Shown here: positions 9,138 through 16,514 of the stretch, in pieces
How the letters are laid out: each line of letters starts with the position of its first letter
How positions within the stretch are numbered: the stretch's first letter is position 1
Assembly: GCA_964531095.1 (NCBI GenBank)
Contig: CAZHED010000030.1
Coordinates: forward strand, 1 to 64,000
DNA length: 64,000 nt
DNA from: Palsa-1150 sp964531095
GTDB lineage: Bacteria > Myxococcota_A > Polyangia > Polyangiales > Polyangiaceae
Reading direction: 5' to 3'
Notes under the pieces: model-generated
Databases searched by the model: none
Seen by the model: the letters and a program-made list of their open reading frames with translations, nothing else
What the model was told of the DNA's origin: nothing
Made by a program: the position numbers and the translations under genes

Positions 9138-10303
9138 GACGCGCGCTCCTTTCGGAAGTCGATGACGCGCGGGCACTCGGGGTCGGGGCCGTGCGCGCCA
9201 TCCACGAACGACGCGACGACTTTGCAGCCCCCTTTGCACACGGCTCGCAGCGAGCACGAGGCGCACGGCTCGGGCGGGGCGTCGACGTACGCGCGCCAGC
9301 GCGCGAGCTCCGGTTCGAACCCGTAGTCGCGGGCGATGTCGGTGCCCGCGAGATCCGTGGCGCCCGTGAAGCTGCAGGGCGCCACCCGGCCGTCGGCGGT
9401 CACCGCGGCGAGCGCGTCTGCGGCCTCGCAACCCATGACGCCGAAGCGCGTCAGGAGCGCGGGGTCGCCGGCGAGCGCGTCGTCGGCGGAGAGGAAGGGA
9501 ACGAGCGCGCAGTCGATACGGATGTGAAATGCGCCGTCGCCGCAGAGGTCTTTCGTCAACGCACGCAACGTCGGAGCGAGCGATCGGGATTGGGCGGGCG
9601 ACAGGCGCCGGGCGACGTAGTCGAGCGACGCGGCGCGCCCGGCGGGTTTGTAGCGCAAGAGCTGGGCCTCGCGTGCGCCGAGCGAGCGTGCGCGCGCGAG
9701 GGTCTCGGCGAGCGCTCCGAAGCTGTCCCTCGTCAGCACCACGTTGACGCCGACCGTCACGCCGGCGCTCGCGAGCCGCTCGATGGCTCGCTCGGCGGGC
9801 GCGCTGGCGTCGAAGCCGCGCACGCGCGCGTACGTCTCGCCCCTTCCGTCGTAGCTGACGTTCACTTGGGCGAACGCGCGCAGCTTGTCGATGCGCGCTT
9901 CGGTGAGTCCGAGGCCGCTCGTCGTGAGCACCGGCGTGATGCCGCGCGCAAGGGCGGCGGCCGCGAGCCGGTCGAGGTCGTCGCGCGTCGTCGGTTCGCC
10001 GCCCCCGAACGCGACCGTGAATACGCCGGCGTCTCGCAGGGCGTCGAGCCGCTGCTCGATCGCGTCGCGCGAGGGCTCGAAGCCGTCCGGGCGCGCATCG
10101 ATGTAGCACCCCTCGCACCCCGCGCCGCACCGCGCGGTGACCGCCAAGTGCACTTCGAGCGGGCCGCTCGGCCCCGGGGCATCCGACCACGCCTGCCCGC
10201 CGTCCAGCCCCAGGGCGCGCACGCCCTCGCGGTCGAGCGCGACGATCGCCGCTGTGGACTCGAGCTTGACCCAGGCTCCCCAGGACTCGAAGCGTACGAT
10301 CAC
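9134..10303 (-). CDS. Radical SAM/SPASM-type peptide-modifying enzyme
   Basis: A 389-residue radical SAM protein. The cluster-binding motif is C59-x3-C63-x2-C66 (CGAGCEGCY), followed by the SAM-binding GGGEPTTR near residue 100. The C-terminal third has a run of cysteines (VMGCE, APCSF, PCASC, VCKGGC, PECP) as in SPASM domains, which hold auxiliary iron-sulfur clusters and are typical of enzymes that modify ribosomal peptides. About 50 residues precede the barrel and could contact a leader peptide. The start ATG overlaps the stop of the 100-aa peptide gene as ATGA. That coupling and the SPASM-like tail make the upstream peptide the natural candidate substrate. The reaction (thioether, C-C or other crosslink) cannot be told. 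Confidence 0.88.
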   Translation of the reverse strand: MIVRFESWGAWVKLESTAAIVALDREGVRALGLDGGQAWSDAPGPSGPLEVHLAVTARCGAGCEGCYIDARPDGFEPSRDAIEQRLDALRDAGVFTVAFGGGEPTTRDDLDRLAAAALARGITPVLTTSGLGLTEARIDKLRAFAQVNVSYDGRGETYARVRGFDASAPAERAIERLASAGVTVGVNVVLTRDSFGALAETLARARSLGAREAQLLRYKPAGRAASLDYVARRLSPAQSRSLAPTLRALTKDLCGDGAFHIRIDCALVPFLSADDALAGDPALLTRFGVMGCEAADALAAVTADGRVAPCSFTGATDLAGTDIARDYGFEPELARWRAYVDAPPEPCASCSLRAVCKGGCKVVASFVDGAHGPDPECPRVIDFRKERAS

Positions 10304-10602
10304 GGCGATCGCTCCCCGCGTGGCGGTCTCTCGGGCGGTGCCTTGCGTGCCGGAACGACCTTGGTGGACTCTTTTGCGAGCGCGGCGACGACCGCCGCGA
10401 AGACCGCCGCCCCGACGGTGGCGGTGACGAACAATGTGTCGACGACGCTCCCGATGCTCGAGCAGTTGGCGCCGTGGCCCAAGCGCACCCGCCGGACGTG
10501 CTCGACCAACGCTTCGGGATCGCGGATCGCCGCGCCGCCAGGCATGCCGCCGTCGAAGTCGCGATCGGCGTCGCGGTCATCGCGGTCGTCGGCCCCGCTC
10601 AC
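10300..10602 (-). CDS. Candidate radical-SAM-modified peptide precursor (100 aa)
   Basis: A 100-residue peptide starting at a GTG that overlaps the upstream stop as GTGA (10599-10602) and ending in ATGA with the radical SAM start, so it is translationally coupled on both sides. Residues 1-20 are Asp/Arg-rich. Residues 28-42 form a likely amphipathic helix (DPEALVEHVRRVRLG), like a leader. Residues 44-55 read GANCSSIGSVVD and hold the only cysteine. Residues 56-76 are hydrophobic and Ala/Val-rich. The tail is Lys/Pro/Arg-rich. ATG at codon 20 is an alternative start. It may be a RiPP precursor whose Cys/Ser region is crosslinked, or a one-pass membrane protein. No family is recognised with certainty. 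Confidence 0.75.
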   Translation of the reverse strand: MSGADDRDDRDADRDFDGGMPGGAAIRDPEALVEHVRRVRLGHGANCSSIGSVVDTLFVTATVGAAVFAAVVAALAKESTKVVPARKAPPERPPRGERSP

Positions 10603-11708
10603 AGCCCGAAGCCCTCGAGGTACTCTGGGCTCACCGCGTCGAGGAGCACGAATGCCGCCGCGAAGACCGTAGCGCTGCATAGCAGGGCCCGCCCGACGCG
10701 CGCCGCCGGCCAAGGAGAACCCACGGCGCTCCACGCGCGCGCGACGAGGACGAGCGGCAGAGTCGCGGCGCCGAGCAGCAAGAACGGCTTCGCGTTGCCC
10801 GACTCGTACCGCGAAGCGAGCACCCCGCCCGCGATCCCCAGGAAGGCCGCGAACGGCACCGCCAGCGGCGCCAGGCCGCGGAGCGCACGAGCCGTCTCCC
10901 CGAGCGCGTGGCGACGCCGCGCGCGCTGGAGCGCGATCGCCGCGAGCCCGGCGTACGTGGCCATCACCCCGATGGCCGCGCGTCTCACCCACCGTCGAAG
11001 CAAGAGCCGCTCGACCCCGCGAACGAAGCGCGTGTCGAGGAGGCTCGCGTGCGACCGAGCCTCCGCCGCCGCCTCCTCGACCGCGCCGTCGGACGCCAGC
11101 GCTCCGATGAGCTCGCGCTCGGCAAGGCCCGCGGTCAACGGGTCCGCCCGAGGGTCGCCGGCGACGTCGCGCAGCACCACGATGGCATCGCGCGGCCGCC
11201 CCAGGCGCCCCAGCCACGCTTCGGCGACCAGCATCCGCGCTTCCACGCGTACGATCCCGGGCGGGAAGCCCTGTGCCTCGCGGGCGAGCGCGTCAATTGC
11301 GACGGGGTCGCTCGCGAGCGCGGGACTCCGGCGGACGCGCTCGAGGTGCGCGAGGGGCACGTATCCCCCCTCGGAGCGCGCCCGGAGCCAGTCGAGGCGT
11401 TCGGTCGCGCGCACCGCCCAGCGGGTCTCGGGCGCCGCGGCGGCGCAGGCGCGGTCGTGGGCGGCGGCGCGCTCGAAGTCTCCCTCGTCTTCGTCGAGCT
11501 CGCCCAGCCGATACAAGGCCTCGGCGGCCGCTTCGCCGTCGCCTTCGGCCGACGCCGCGCGATCGAGCATCGCCCGTGCGATGTCTCGCTCCGGCGGCAG
11601 CGCAGAAAGGGCCTCCTTGGCGTGATCCAGCGCTGCGCGCGTCTCGACCGCCGCGGGCGCGAAAAGACCGAGCGACGAGACGAGGAGCGCGAGCGTCGGC
11701 GTTCGCAT
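10599..11708 (-). CDS. TPR-like protein with signal sequence and C-terminal TM bundle
   Basis: 369 residues. The N-terminus (MRTPTLALLVSSLGLFAPAA) is a signal peptide or anchor. Residues 25-200 form helical repeats with TPR-like spacing (AAEALYRLGELDEDEGDFE), Ala/Glu/Arg-rich. The last 140 residues contain about four hydrophobic segments. ATG at 11750 is an alternative start that would add 14 residues, but 11708 puts the signal sequence at the N-terminus. It is the first gene of the operon leading to the peptide and radical SAM genes (GTGA overlap) and is divergent from a large lipoprotein gene. Function is unknown; it could be a scaffold or transporter-like component for the modified peptide. 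Confidence 0.78.
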   Translation of the reverse strand: MRTPTLALLVSSLGLFAPAAVETRAALDHAKEALSALPPERDIARAMLDRAASAEGDGEAAAEALYRLGELDEDEGDFERAAAHDRACAAAAPETRWAVRATERLDWLRARSEGGYVPLAHLERVRRSPALASDPVAIDALAREAQGFPPGIVRVEARMLVAEAWLGRLGRPRDAIVVLRDVAGDPRADPLTAGLAERELIGALASDGAVEEAAAEARSHASLLDTRFVRGVERLLLRRWVRRAAIGVMATYAGLAAIALQRARRRHALGETARALRGLAPLAVPFAAFLGIAGGVLASRYESGNAKPFLLLGAATLPLVLVARAWSAVGSPWPAARVGRALLCSATVFAAAFVLLDAVSPEYLEGFGL

Positions 11709-11788
11709 CGTGACGGCGGAAAGCTTCCACGCGTGCGGGGCGTTGTCCATGTGCACGGGTCCGCCCCTGCTATAGAGAGCCCAGCGGG

Positions 11789-13636
11789 ATGAACCTTCGC
11801 GCAGCCGCCTCGCTCGCCGTCGCCGTTGCGATGGCCGGCTGCCACGGGTGCCACGATGGCCATCCCTACGTGCCGTACGCCATCGAATCGGCGGCGCCGC
11901 CCGCGCGCGCGCCCGAAGCCGGGTCGCCCGTCGCCTCCGCGGCGCCCGACGCGGGGCACACGCCCGCGTTCTCGGGCGAGCCCGCGACGCTCGCACCGCC
12001 CGGTGCCGTGCGGTGGAGCATCGACGGGGTCGCCCTCGAGGCACCCGAGGGGCACGTCATCGTGTCCGCGGTGGCCCGGGATTTCGACGACGACGGCGCG
12101 AAAGACGCGTTCGCGATCGTCCGCGCGAACGACGGCAACGGGCCGGGCGAGCTGGCGTACTATCACGCGCTCGCGCACGCCGACGCGCTTCAGCCGCAGG
12201 CGACCTTCCCGCCGCCGGCGTTGCCTGGCGACCCGGGCTGCACCCCCGTCGATCGCCTGGTGGCCATTGGCCCGCGTTCCGTGCTCGTGGAGCTGGGGAT
12301 GGCGCAGTGTCCCCCGCACGCGCCGAGCGCCCCGGATCGTTGGGTCGCCGTCGTCCGCGGGGGTGCGCCCGCCAACGTGCGTCTCGCGGTCGCCCTGACC
12401 GACCCGCCTGGCGCGGGGGCGCTCTCCGTCGACGCAGAGACGGCCGACCGCGACGCCGACGCATTGGAGGACGTGGCGCTGCGCATCAGCCTCGAAGGGG
12501 GGGCGCCGCAGGTCGAGCGAGGACCGCGCGTCGGGGTGGTCTTCGCGTGGCTCGATCGGCCCGCTGGTCTCAGCCGCGACTTGGCGGCGACCGAGTCCTC
12601 GTTCGCGTCCCTGGCGGCGACGGCGACGGCGCGTGCGCTGCGCCGCAAAGAGGCTCCCGAGGTGCCGGCCTATGCCGCCCAAGTGCGAGCGCTCTGGCGA
12701 GCGGTGTGCGCCGAGAGCGGGTCGCCGCGGGTGATCGGAGCGAACGCGGTCGTGTGTGGAGCGGCGCGGTCGCTCGAGAGTCTGGGGCTCGCCGAGGCGC
12801 GCGCGTACGCGACGATGGGCGATCCGCTGCGGGCGGCGCTCGCGATCGATCGCGTCGAGCGACCCTCCCCGGTGCACACTGGGTCGCGCCTCGCCGAGGC
12901 GCAGAAGTGGATGGCGCAAGTGGCCCCCCCGGCCAGCGCACTCTCTCTGCGAGCCGTGGCCGCCGTGCCCGCGGTCGAGGGCGGTCGCGAGCCCGCGTGG
13001 GGGTCCCTCGCGTTCGAGCCGGGGGGCAAACTGCTGGTGCGGACGCGGGCCGGGGTGGTGCGGGTCGATCCGGACGCCGGCGACGAGGCGGCGGCCGACG
13101 GCGTGGCCGAATGGAAGTCGGCGGTGACGTCGCCGGACGGCGTGATGCGCTGGATGGAGACGTACGACCCGTGCGACGGATTGGCGCTTCGGGCCGCGTT
13201 CGCGACCGCCTCCAACGACGACCCGCACGACGTCGCCCTTCCCGTGGCCCCCCCACTGGGCGACCGATGCGTCGGTTCGCGCGGCCCCCACCCGCGCACG
13301 CTCCCGGTCGCATGGGGGTCAGCAGGAATCGAGGCGATCGTCGAGGGCGAGCCGGTGCTCATCGCGCCCGACTTCACGCATGCGACGATCCATGCCTCCT
13401 TTGCCGATCAGCCGTTCGCGCCCGGCGCGCCCCGCTCGCCCGATGGGACGCTCGTGGTCATCCCGACGGTCGCCGGAGTGCTCGTTCGCAGCGTCACCCG
13501 TGCGCGCCTGCTGCGCGCGCCGGAGCTCGACGGCACGTACGCCGATCAGCACGATTGCGCCGTGAGCAACGGCGGGACGCACGTCGCGTGCGTGCGCGCG
13601 GGCCGGGCCTGGGTGGGCGCCTGGGACGGGCTGTAA
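11789..13636 (+). CDS. Large lipoprotein with FG-GAP/VCBS-like repeats
   Basis: 615 residues. The N-terminus has a lipoprotein signal, AVAVAMAGC, with the lipidated Cys near residue 17. An Ala/Pro-rich linker follows. A segment reading VARDFDDDGAKDAFAI, and a second one (TADRDADALEDVALRI), resemble the Asp-rich calcium-binding loops of FG-GAP/VCBS beta-propeller repeats. The rest is beta-rich with no recognised catalytic motif. The gene is divergent from the peptide/radical SAM operon across 80 bp, so it may share regulation with it; that link is inference. It was probably exported to the outer membrane or cell surface. Confidence 0.75.
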   Translation: MNLRAAASLAVAVAMAGCHGCHDGHPYVPYAIESAAPPARAPEAGSPVASAAPDAGHTPAFSGEPATLAPPGAVRWSIDGVALEAPEGHVIVSAVARDFDDDGAKDAFAIVRANDGNGPGELAYYHALAHADALQPQATFPPPALPGDPGCTPVDRLVAIGPRSVLVELGMAQCPPHAPSAPDRWVAVVRGGAPANVRLAVALTDPPGAGALSVDAETADRDADALEDVALRISLEGGAPQVERGPRVGVVFAWLDRPAGLSRDLAATESSFASLAATATARALRRKEAPEVPAYAAQVRALWRAVCAESGSPRVIGANAVVCGAARSLESLGLAEARAYATMGDPLRAALAIDRVERPSPVHTGSRLAEAQKWMAQVAPPASALSLRAVAAVPAVEGGREPAWGSLAFEPGGKLLVRTRAGVVRVDPDAGDEAAADGVAEWKSAVTSPDGVMRWMETYDPCDGLALRAAFATASNDDPHDVALPVAPPLGDRCVGSRGPHPRTLPVAWGSAGIEAIVEGEPVLIAPDFTHATIHASFADQPFAPGAPRSPDGTLVVIPTVAGVLVRSVTRARLLRAPELDGTYADQHDCAVSNGGTHVACVRAGRAWVGAWDGL

Positions 13637-13712
13637 AGCGTTTTCGCCTTCCGCGTAGGTCGGAGCGGCCGCACCCTCACCGCGTGCGTCGCCCATCGCC
13701 CGGTTCTCGGGA

Positions 13713-14282
13713 TTACTTGTGCGTGCAGAGAACGTCGTTGGCGTCGCGCGTGCTTTGCAGGCACTGAATCGTGTGGTCGGCGCAGCGGACGACGAGAACC
13801 CCGTGGGCGAGCAACGTCGTGAGCTGCGCGCCGGAGTAACGGGCGATCGACTCTCTCGGCAGGGTCGCGTCGCACCCGCGCTTTTCCAGCAGAATGTCGA
13901 TGCGCCGTCCGCTCGAGACCACATCGGTTCGCCCGACGGCGCGGAGCTGATCGGCGATCTGTTTCGCGAACGCCGGGTCGGCCGGCGCGTCGCTCCCTTG
14001 CGGCGCCTGCATCGCGGCCATGTACTGGATGGCTTGAAGTTGTACCTCTTGGGGCATGGTGATGAGCACGGTCGGGCTCGTCGTCGGCACCGGTCGGGGG
14101 GGCATCACGCGCTGAGGGGTGGCGGCGACCGTGTCCGCGGTGGGCGGGGGGGTCGCCGCCGGCGGCGGGGTCGTCGCGGCGGCGCTCGCCGTCGGGTGGA
14201 TATCTTCTGGTTGCCCGCCTTTGTCGCATGCGACGCACGCGGTCGAGAAGCCGAGGGCGAAGATCGATAGACTGCGGACCAT
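13713..14282 (-). CDS. Small secreted lipoprotein, unknown function
   Basis: 189 residues starting MVRSLSIFALGFSTAC, a lipoprotein signal with a Cys at the lipobox and a second ACDKG Cys shortly after. A Thr/Pro-rich linker spans residues 28-75. The folded part holds two cysteine-containing segments (KRGCD near 130 and RCADHTIQC near 165), a possible disulfide pair. An internal ITMPQEVQLQAIQYM helix precedes them. I do not recognise a family. The ATG at 14282 was chosen because it starts the signal; upstream frame is antisense. It is divergent from the secreted 143-aa protein gene over 27 bp and convergent with the preceding lipoprotein gene. Confidence 0.7.
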   Translation of the reverse strand: MVRSLSIFALGFSTACVACDKGGQPEDIHPTASAAATTPPPAATPPPTADTVAATPQRVMPPRPVPTTSPTVLITMPQEVQLQAIQYMAAMQAPQGSDAPADPAFAKQIADQLRAVGRTDVVSSGRRIDILLEKRGCDATLPRESIARYSGAQLTTLLAHGVLVVRCADHTIQCLQSTRDANDVLCTHK

Positions 14283-14309
14283 GGGGCGATTCTGATACCA
14301 AACGGGGTC

Positions 14310-14741
14310 GTGCGAAAGCTCTTCGCGGCGCTCCTCTGGAAGGCGAAGGCGTCGGCGATCGCGATGGCGACGCTCGGGCGGCAAGCGCCGGCGCAGCAGG
14401 ACGCCGGGATGCCGCGCGCGGAGATGAGGTGCGAGCGCGCGGACGCGCCCGGGCGCGTGCGGTGCGAAGTCGAGGCGCGCGTTGCCTCGGGCGAATCGAT
14501 CGCCGCAGGGGACGTCGTCATCGTCCGCACGCCCCCCTTCGTCACCGCGCTGCGCGGGCGCATCGGACCTCACGACGCGACGACGCGCGAGGCGGACATC
14601 TGGCGCTGGGCGCTGGCTCTCGCCGCGCGCGAGCGAGGGAGCGGGGAGGTCGAGGCGCGCGTACGGCTGGTCGTCTGCCGTGGTGCGACGTGCACGCCGC
14701 GCGAGGTCCCGATCACGGGGCGGGTCGTCGTCGGCGAGTAG
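14310..14741 (+). CDS. Hypothetical secreted protein (143 aa)
   Basis: A 143-residue protein with an N-terminal hydrophobic stretch (LFAALLWKAKASAIAMATLG) that could be a weak signal peptide, then a beta-rich body with two cysteine pairs (RCERADAPGRVRCE, VCRGATC). Codon usage matches neighbours. No family is recognised. It lies between a divergent lipoprotein gene and a co-directional DUF4388/J-domain gene 53 bp downstream. Possible roles cannot be assigned. Confidence 0.6.
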   Translation: MRKLFAALLWKAKASAIAMATLGRQAPAQQDAGMPRAEMRCERADAPGRVRCEVEARVASGESIAAGDVVIVRTPPFVTALRGRIGPHDATTREADIWRWALALAARERGSGEVEARVRLVVCRGATCTPREVPITGRVVVGE

Positions 14742-14794
14742 GCGGGATCGAGAACTTGGCCCCGGACCACGTGCCGCGGCGACAATCCGGTACG

Positions 14795-15508
14795 ATGCAT
14801 CTCCCCGGCCGGTTGCGATCGACGACGCTCGGCGATCTGCTCGGAGCGCTCCACCGCGCCCGCGCGAGCGGAACGTTGGAGCTCGTCGAAGACCGCGGCC
14901 GCACGCACCGTGTCCATCTGGCGCATGGGCTCGTCACGGCCGTGGAGCTCGACGGCGCCGGGCTGTCGCTCGCCGAGATCCTCCGGAGGGAGCGCGCCGC
15001 CGATGAGGACGTCCTGCGAAGGTCGCTGCTTCGCGCGATGTCTTCCCGGCGGCTTCACGGCGAAGTGCTCGTCAGCGAGTTTCGCCTCTCGCCGACAATC
15101 GTAGGCGAGGCGCTACGCCGTCAGATCGGCGCGCGCCTGTCCGCCATCGACGAGCTCGCCGACGCACGCGTTGCGTTCCGGGTCGCCCTGCGCCAGCCGC
15201 GCTGGGCGCTCCACAGCCTCCCCCTCGGTCCCCGCGAGTTTCTGTACGGCCGGCGCCGAGCGCGCGAGCGCGGATCTCCGAAGTGGGAGGTCGCCGCGCC
15301 GCCCGCGCCTGCGGTCGCCGAGCCGAGCGCATGGGGCGTTCTCGGCGTCGCTCCCGGAGCCGACGTGGCGGAGATCAAGCGCGCGTACCGTCGCCTCGCG
15401 CGCGCCGTCCACCCGGACTTGCACCCGGAGGCCACCGACGAGCAGCGCCGGGCCCTCGAAGCGCGATTCGTCGTGATCAACGAAGCCTATCGGGCTCTCG
15501 TCGCGTAG
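14795..15508 (+). CDS. DUF4388-like/J-domain fusion protein
   Basis: 237 residues. The N-terminus (LPGRLRSTTLGDLLGALHRA, residues 3-22) followed by GTLELVEDRG and VHLAHGLVTAVELDG resembles the DUF4388 fold found in myxobacterial regulatory proteins. The C-terminal 60 residues are a DnaJ domain: WGVLGVAPGADVAEIKRAYRR and the HPD tripeptide within RAVHPDLHP, needed to stimulate Hsp70 ATPase. The central linker contains an Arg-rich patch and Ala/Pro spacer. The start ATG at 14795 was chosen because it opens the DUF4388-like region. There is no dnaK nearby. It probably recruits Hsp70 to a specific target or complex; DUF4388 proteins are often linked to gliding or signalling, which is only suggestive here. 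Confidence 0.82.
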   Translation: MHLPGRLRSTTLGDLLGALHRARASGTLELVEDRGRTHRVHLAHGLVTAVELDGAGLSLAEILRRERAADEDVLRRSLLRAMSSRRLHGEVLVSEFRLSPTIVGEALRRQIGARLSAIDELADARVAFRVALRQPRWALHSLPLGPREFLYGRRRARERGSPKWEVAAPPAPAVAEPSAWGVLGVAPGADVAEIKRAYRRLARAVHPDLHPEATDEQRRALEARFVVINEAYRALVA

Positions 15509-15518
15509 TCCGACTAGG

Positions 15519-15538
15519 GCCTGTTGCCAGGGACAGGC
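15519..15538. terminator. Hairpin between convergent genes
   Basis: A perfect 6-bp stem (GCCTGT/ACAGGC) with an 8-base loop sits in the 36-bp gap between the convergent J-domain and TPR genes. No U-tract follows. Its position supports a bidirectional terminator role. Confidence 0.45.
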
Positions 15539-15544
15539 GCGAAA

Positions 15545-16405
15545 CTAGTGACTCTGCATCAGCGCTTGCAAAGCGAGCTTCGCCTCGGGCACGTAGTGCG
15601 AGTCGGGGAAGCGACGCAGAAGCGCGCGCCACGTGTTCTTCGCGTCGTTGTAGGCCTCGATGTCGGTCTGGCACCAGGCGAGGAGCTCGAGCGCGTCGTC
15701 TTGCACCTCTTTGTCGACCGATTGCTCGCTGAGCGGGGCAAGGATCGCGATCGCGTCTTTCGGCTTGTGCAGCTTGCGGTAGGCGCTCGATAGTTCGAGC
15801 TTGGCCTGCGGAGCGACCGCCCCCGCGTCATCGTAGTGCAGCGACTCCTCGAACGCGCTGGCGGCCTCCTGCCAGCGCTGCAGCCGCGAGCTCTCGAGCC
15901 CTTGCAAGTAGAGAAACCAAGCTTGCTCGACCCGGGCCTTGTCGACCGCGTCGGCGAGGAATTGCGACTCGGCCTTCGTCAGCGGCTTGACCCTCACCGC
16001 GTCCCATCCCTTGACCAACTCGACGCGTTTGCCGTCGCGCACCAGGTTGTAAAACTTCGCGGCTTCGAGCTCGGCCGCGTGGCGGTCGGCCTCGCGCTGC
16101 TTCAGCTCGTCGATCTCCTGCTTCATGCGCGCGTTTTCGTCGCGCAGGTGCTTGCCTGTCGCCTCGATGGCCTCGACGCGCGCGTCCACGAAGAACTTGA
16201 GGCCGACGAAGACGACGATGACGAAAGCGACGTATGCGGTAGCGCTGTTCCACCGCAGGCGCCCCTCGTACCCCTGCTGGCGGCGGGCTATCGACTTGAT
16301 GTCGGCCGAGAGGGCGTTCGTCAGGTTGTTCGTCCGGATGACGAGACCGCGCGACTCGATGATCTCGCGCTTGATCTCGCGCAGCTCGTCGTCGGCTTCG
16401 TGCAT
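15545..16405 (-). CDS. TPR/coiled-coil membrane protein
   Basis: 286 residues. A cytoplasmic N-terminal region (about 1-55) precedes one TM segment (ATAYVAFVIVVFVGLKFFV, about 55-75). A coiled coil rich in Glu/Lys/Arg covers about 80-120. The C-terminal 130 residues have TPR-type repeats (WFLYLQGLESSRLQRWQEA and AKNTWRALLRRFPDSHYV), the second resembling the YbgF/CpoB repeat signature. It could be an envelope scaffold, as CpoB is for the Tol-Pal system, but no tol genes are nearby. It is convergent with the J-domain gene. The orientation of the TPR part is probably periplasmic given a single TM. Confidence 0.75.
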   Translation of the reverse strand: MHEADDELREIKREIIESRGLVIRTNNLTNALSADIKSIARRQQGYEGRLRWNSATAYVAFVIVVFVGLKFFVDARVEAIEATGKHLRDENARMKQEIDELKQREADRHAAELEAAKFYNLVRDGKRVELVKGWDAVRVKPLTKAESQFLADAVDKARVEQAWFLYLQGLESSRLQRWQEAASAFEESLHYDDAGAVAPQAKLELSSAYRKLHKPKDAIAILAPLSEQSVDKEVQDDALELLAWCQTDIEAYNDAKNTWRALLRRFPDSHYVPEAKLALQALMQSH

Positions 16406-16514
16406 CGCGGCATCGCTCTCCTACGCCGCCGCCCGCGTGTCTCGCAAGCGAATCGTGAGAGCTCTGGCGTCCACGGCGGCCCTGGCGGTCGAATCCTCTC
16501 CTGGGGCTGCCCGC

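Noticed and set aside
8820..10580. 586-aa minus-strand frame over the radical SAM gene
   Set aside because: Only its last ~105 codons look real; the rest overlaps the radical SAM gene in another frame and is Arg-rich shadow.
11135..13291. 718-aa minus-strand frame opposite the lipoprotein gene
   Set aside because: Arg/His-rich shadow of a lipoprotein with a clear signal peptide.
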